Origin: Cloacimonetes bacterium TCS60
Lineage (GTDB): Bacteria; Cloacimonadota; Cloacimonadia; JGIOTU-2
DNA length: 7,146 nucleotides
Assembly: GCA_001577135.1 (NCBI GenBank)
Contig: LSCK01000045.1
Coordinates: forward strand, 1 to 7,146
Direction of reading: 5' to 3'
Positions 6,454 to 7,146 of this stretch are shown in pieces. How positions within the stretch are numbered: the first letter of the stretch is position 1; the number at the start of each line of letters is the position of its first letter. The notes below the pieces were generated by a model. It was not told the origin of the DNA, made no database searches, and saw nothing but the letters and a program-made list of their open reading frames with translations. Made by a program: the position numbers and the translations under genes.

Positions 6454-7146
6454 TCATCTCCTGAGGAATATTTCCAATTGATTTTTTATACTTGATAAAT
6501 TAAGGTTGGGAGGTGAAATTGTCAAATCAATATTTGCTCGGGAAAACCAGGTGTATTGCCTTTTAGCATAATTTCTTTGGTGCTGCTTAATTAACTCTAC
6601 CGCTCTGGTTAAATCATACTTACCATTAAGGTAACTTATAATCTCTTTATATCCAGGTGTGTTCAAACCAGGATCAGTAGGATTGTAGCCTCTTTGCAGT
6701 AGTTTTTTTACTTCCGATATCAGACCCTTCTCCAGCATTTTATCAACTCGTTGATTAATTTTTTCATATAGCTCTCCCCTATCTGGTTTTAAATATATGA
6801 CAAAGGAATCGTAGCGTTTTTTTTCATTATGTTCATCCCAGTATTGTGAAATTGGCTTGCCAGTAAATCTGTACACTTCTAAAGAGCGAATAATTTTCTT
6901 TTTATCATTGGGATGGATATCCGCAGCAGCTTTCGGATCGACCTTTTCTAATTCCTTATACAATTTTTCATTACCCTTTTGTTTCATCTCTGCTCTAAGT
7001 TTATGTCGAATTTTTTTGGGAATTCTAGGAATATTACTTAAACCGTAAAGAAGGGCTTTTATATAAAAACCAGTACCACCCACAATAAGTGGTACCATGC
7101 CCTTGTGGGTTATCTCTATAATAGAAGCATCTGCATCTCGCATAAA
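6454..7146 (-). CDS. miaA: tRNA dimethylallyltransferase MiaA, C-terminal part (5' end cut by window edge)
   Basis: MiaA adds a dimethylallyl group to N6 of A37 in tRNAs that read codons starting with U, the first step towards ms2i6A, which stabilises codon pairing. The frame is open to the window edge (Phe at 7144-7146), giving 230 residues. The ATG at 7143 is internal: the sequence around it (FMRDADASI) matches the family's F-x-RDA segment, and the P-loop plus the first 80-90 residues must lie outside. Visible landmarks, numbered from the first residue in the window, are VGGTGFYIKALLYGL (22-36), DPKAAADIHPNDKKKIIRSLE (70-90), VYRFTGKPIS (91-100), the GLNTPGYKEI segment (160-169), and the basic ending IKQHQRNYAKRQYTWF (186-201), all typical of MiaA. 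The stop lies 1 nt before the isomerase start, so this is the upstream gene of the visible operon. I see no damage in the part present. Confidence 0.96.
   Translation of the reverse strand, partial: FMRDADASIIEITHKGMVPLIVGGTGFYIKALLYGLSNIPRIPKKIRHKLRAEMKQKGNEKLYKELEKVDPKAAADIHPNDKKKIIRSLEVYRFTGKPISQYWDEHNEKKRYDSFVIYLKPDRGELYEKINQRVDKMLEKGLISEVKKLLQRGYNPTDPGLNTPGYKEIISYLNGKYDLTRAVELIKQHQRNYAKRQYTWFSRANIDLTISPPNLNLSSIKNQLEIFLRR
6458..6462 (-). promoter_or_regulatory. Ribosome binding site of the parvulin gene, inside the miaA 3' end
   Basis: AGGAG on the minus strand lies 5 nt before the ATG at 6452 and is embedded in the last codons of miaA. It selects this ATG. An overlapping ATG at 6457 is out of frame and too close to the sequence to be used. 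The arrangement suggests re-initiation after miaA translation. Confidence 0.8.

Noticed and set aside
4937..7048. Plus-strand open frames at 4937-5125, 5848-6066 and 6857-7048
   Set aside because: Antisense to deoB, the isomerase gene and miaA respectively, all of which are clearly real.
7141..7143. ATG at 7143 as the start of miaA
   Set aside because: The frame stays open to the window edge, and the residues around this Met match an internal MiaA segment (F-x-RDA). The P-loop region is missing, so the true start is outside.
1..7146. CRISPR array, tRNA or rRNA gene, insertion sequence, phage or defence genes
   Set aside because: Coding sequence fills nearly all of the window with recognisable core genes; no regularly spaced repeats, terminal inverted repeats, transposase motifs or tRNA-like folds were seen.

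Overview
The window is an AT-rich stretch (about one third G+C by eye) from a Gram-negative, two-membrane bacterium that makes LPS-type lipid A. It carries bamA, an ompH/skp chaperone gene and lpxD side by side, the same core order as the enterobacterial bamA-skp-lpxD cluster. The OmpH tail, the MiaA sequence (its GLNTPGYKE stretch and KQHQRNYAKRQ tail) and the low G+C lean towards the wider Bacteroidota/Ignavibacteriota/Cloacimonadota/Marinimicrobia assemblage. That placement is an inference from remembered family features and is not proven here.

Every supported gene lies on the minus strand, so transcription runs from high to low coordinates. In that order: the 3' part of miaA (tRNA dimethylallyltransferase, cut by the window edge at 7146); a parvulin-type peptidyl-prolyl isomerase without a visible export signal; deoB (phosphopentomutase); a lipoprotein with NTF2-like, PEGA and Ig-like regions; a 190-bp gap; bamA (outer-membrane protein insertase); ompH/skp (periplasmic chaperone); and the N-terminal 151 codons of lpxD (cut at position 1).

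The first four genes are tightly packed: 1 nt between miaA and the isomerase gene, a TAATG stop/start overlap into deoB, and 18 nt before the lipoprotein gene. They look like one transcription unit. After the gap, bamA, ompH and lpxD are also close (27 and 9 nt). The gap is the only substantial non-coding DNA and the likely place for a terminator or a promoter for the envelope cluster. It contains one clean but AT-rich inverted repeat and no convincing promoter.

Functionally, the lower half is an envelope-assembly module: OmpH escorts unfolded outer-membrane proteins, BamA inserts them, and LpxD makes the lipid A precursor for the same membrane. The upper half is housekeeping: tRNA modification, protein folding and (deoxy)ribose-phosphate salvage. 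The lipoprotein between them is the least understood gene. I found no mobile element, CRISPR array, RNA gene or anomalous gene cargo. This is largely an ordinary core region, and I do not see a new multi-gene system in it.
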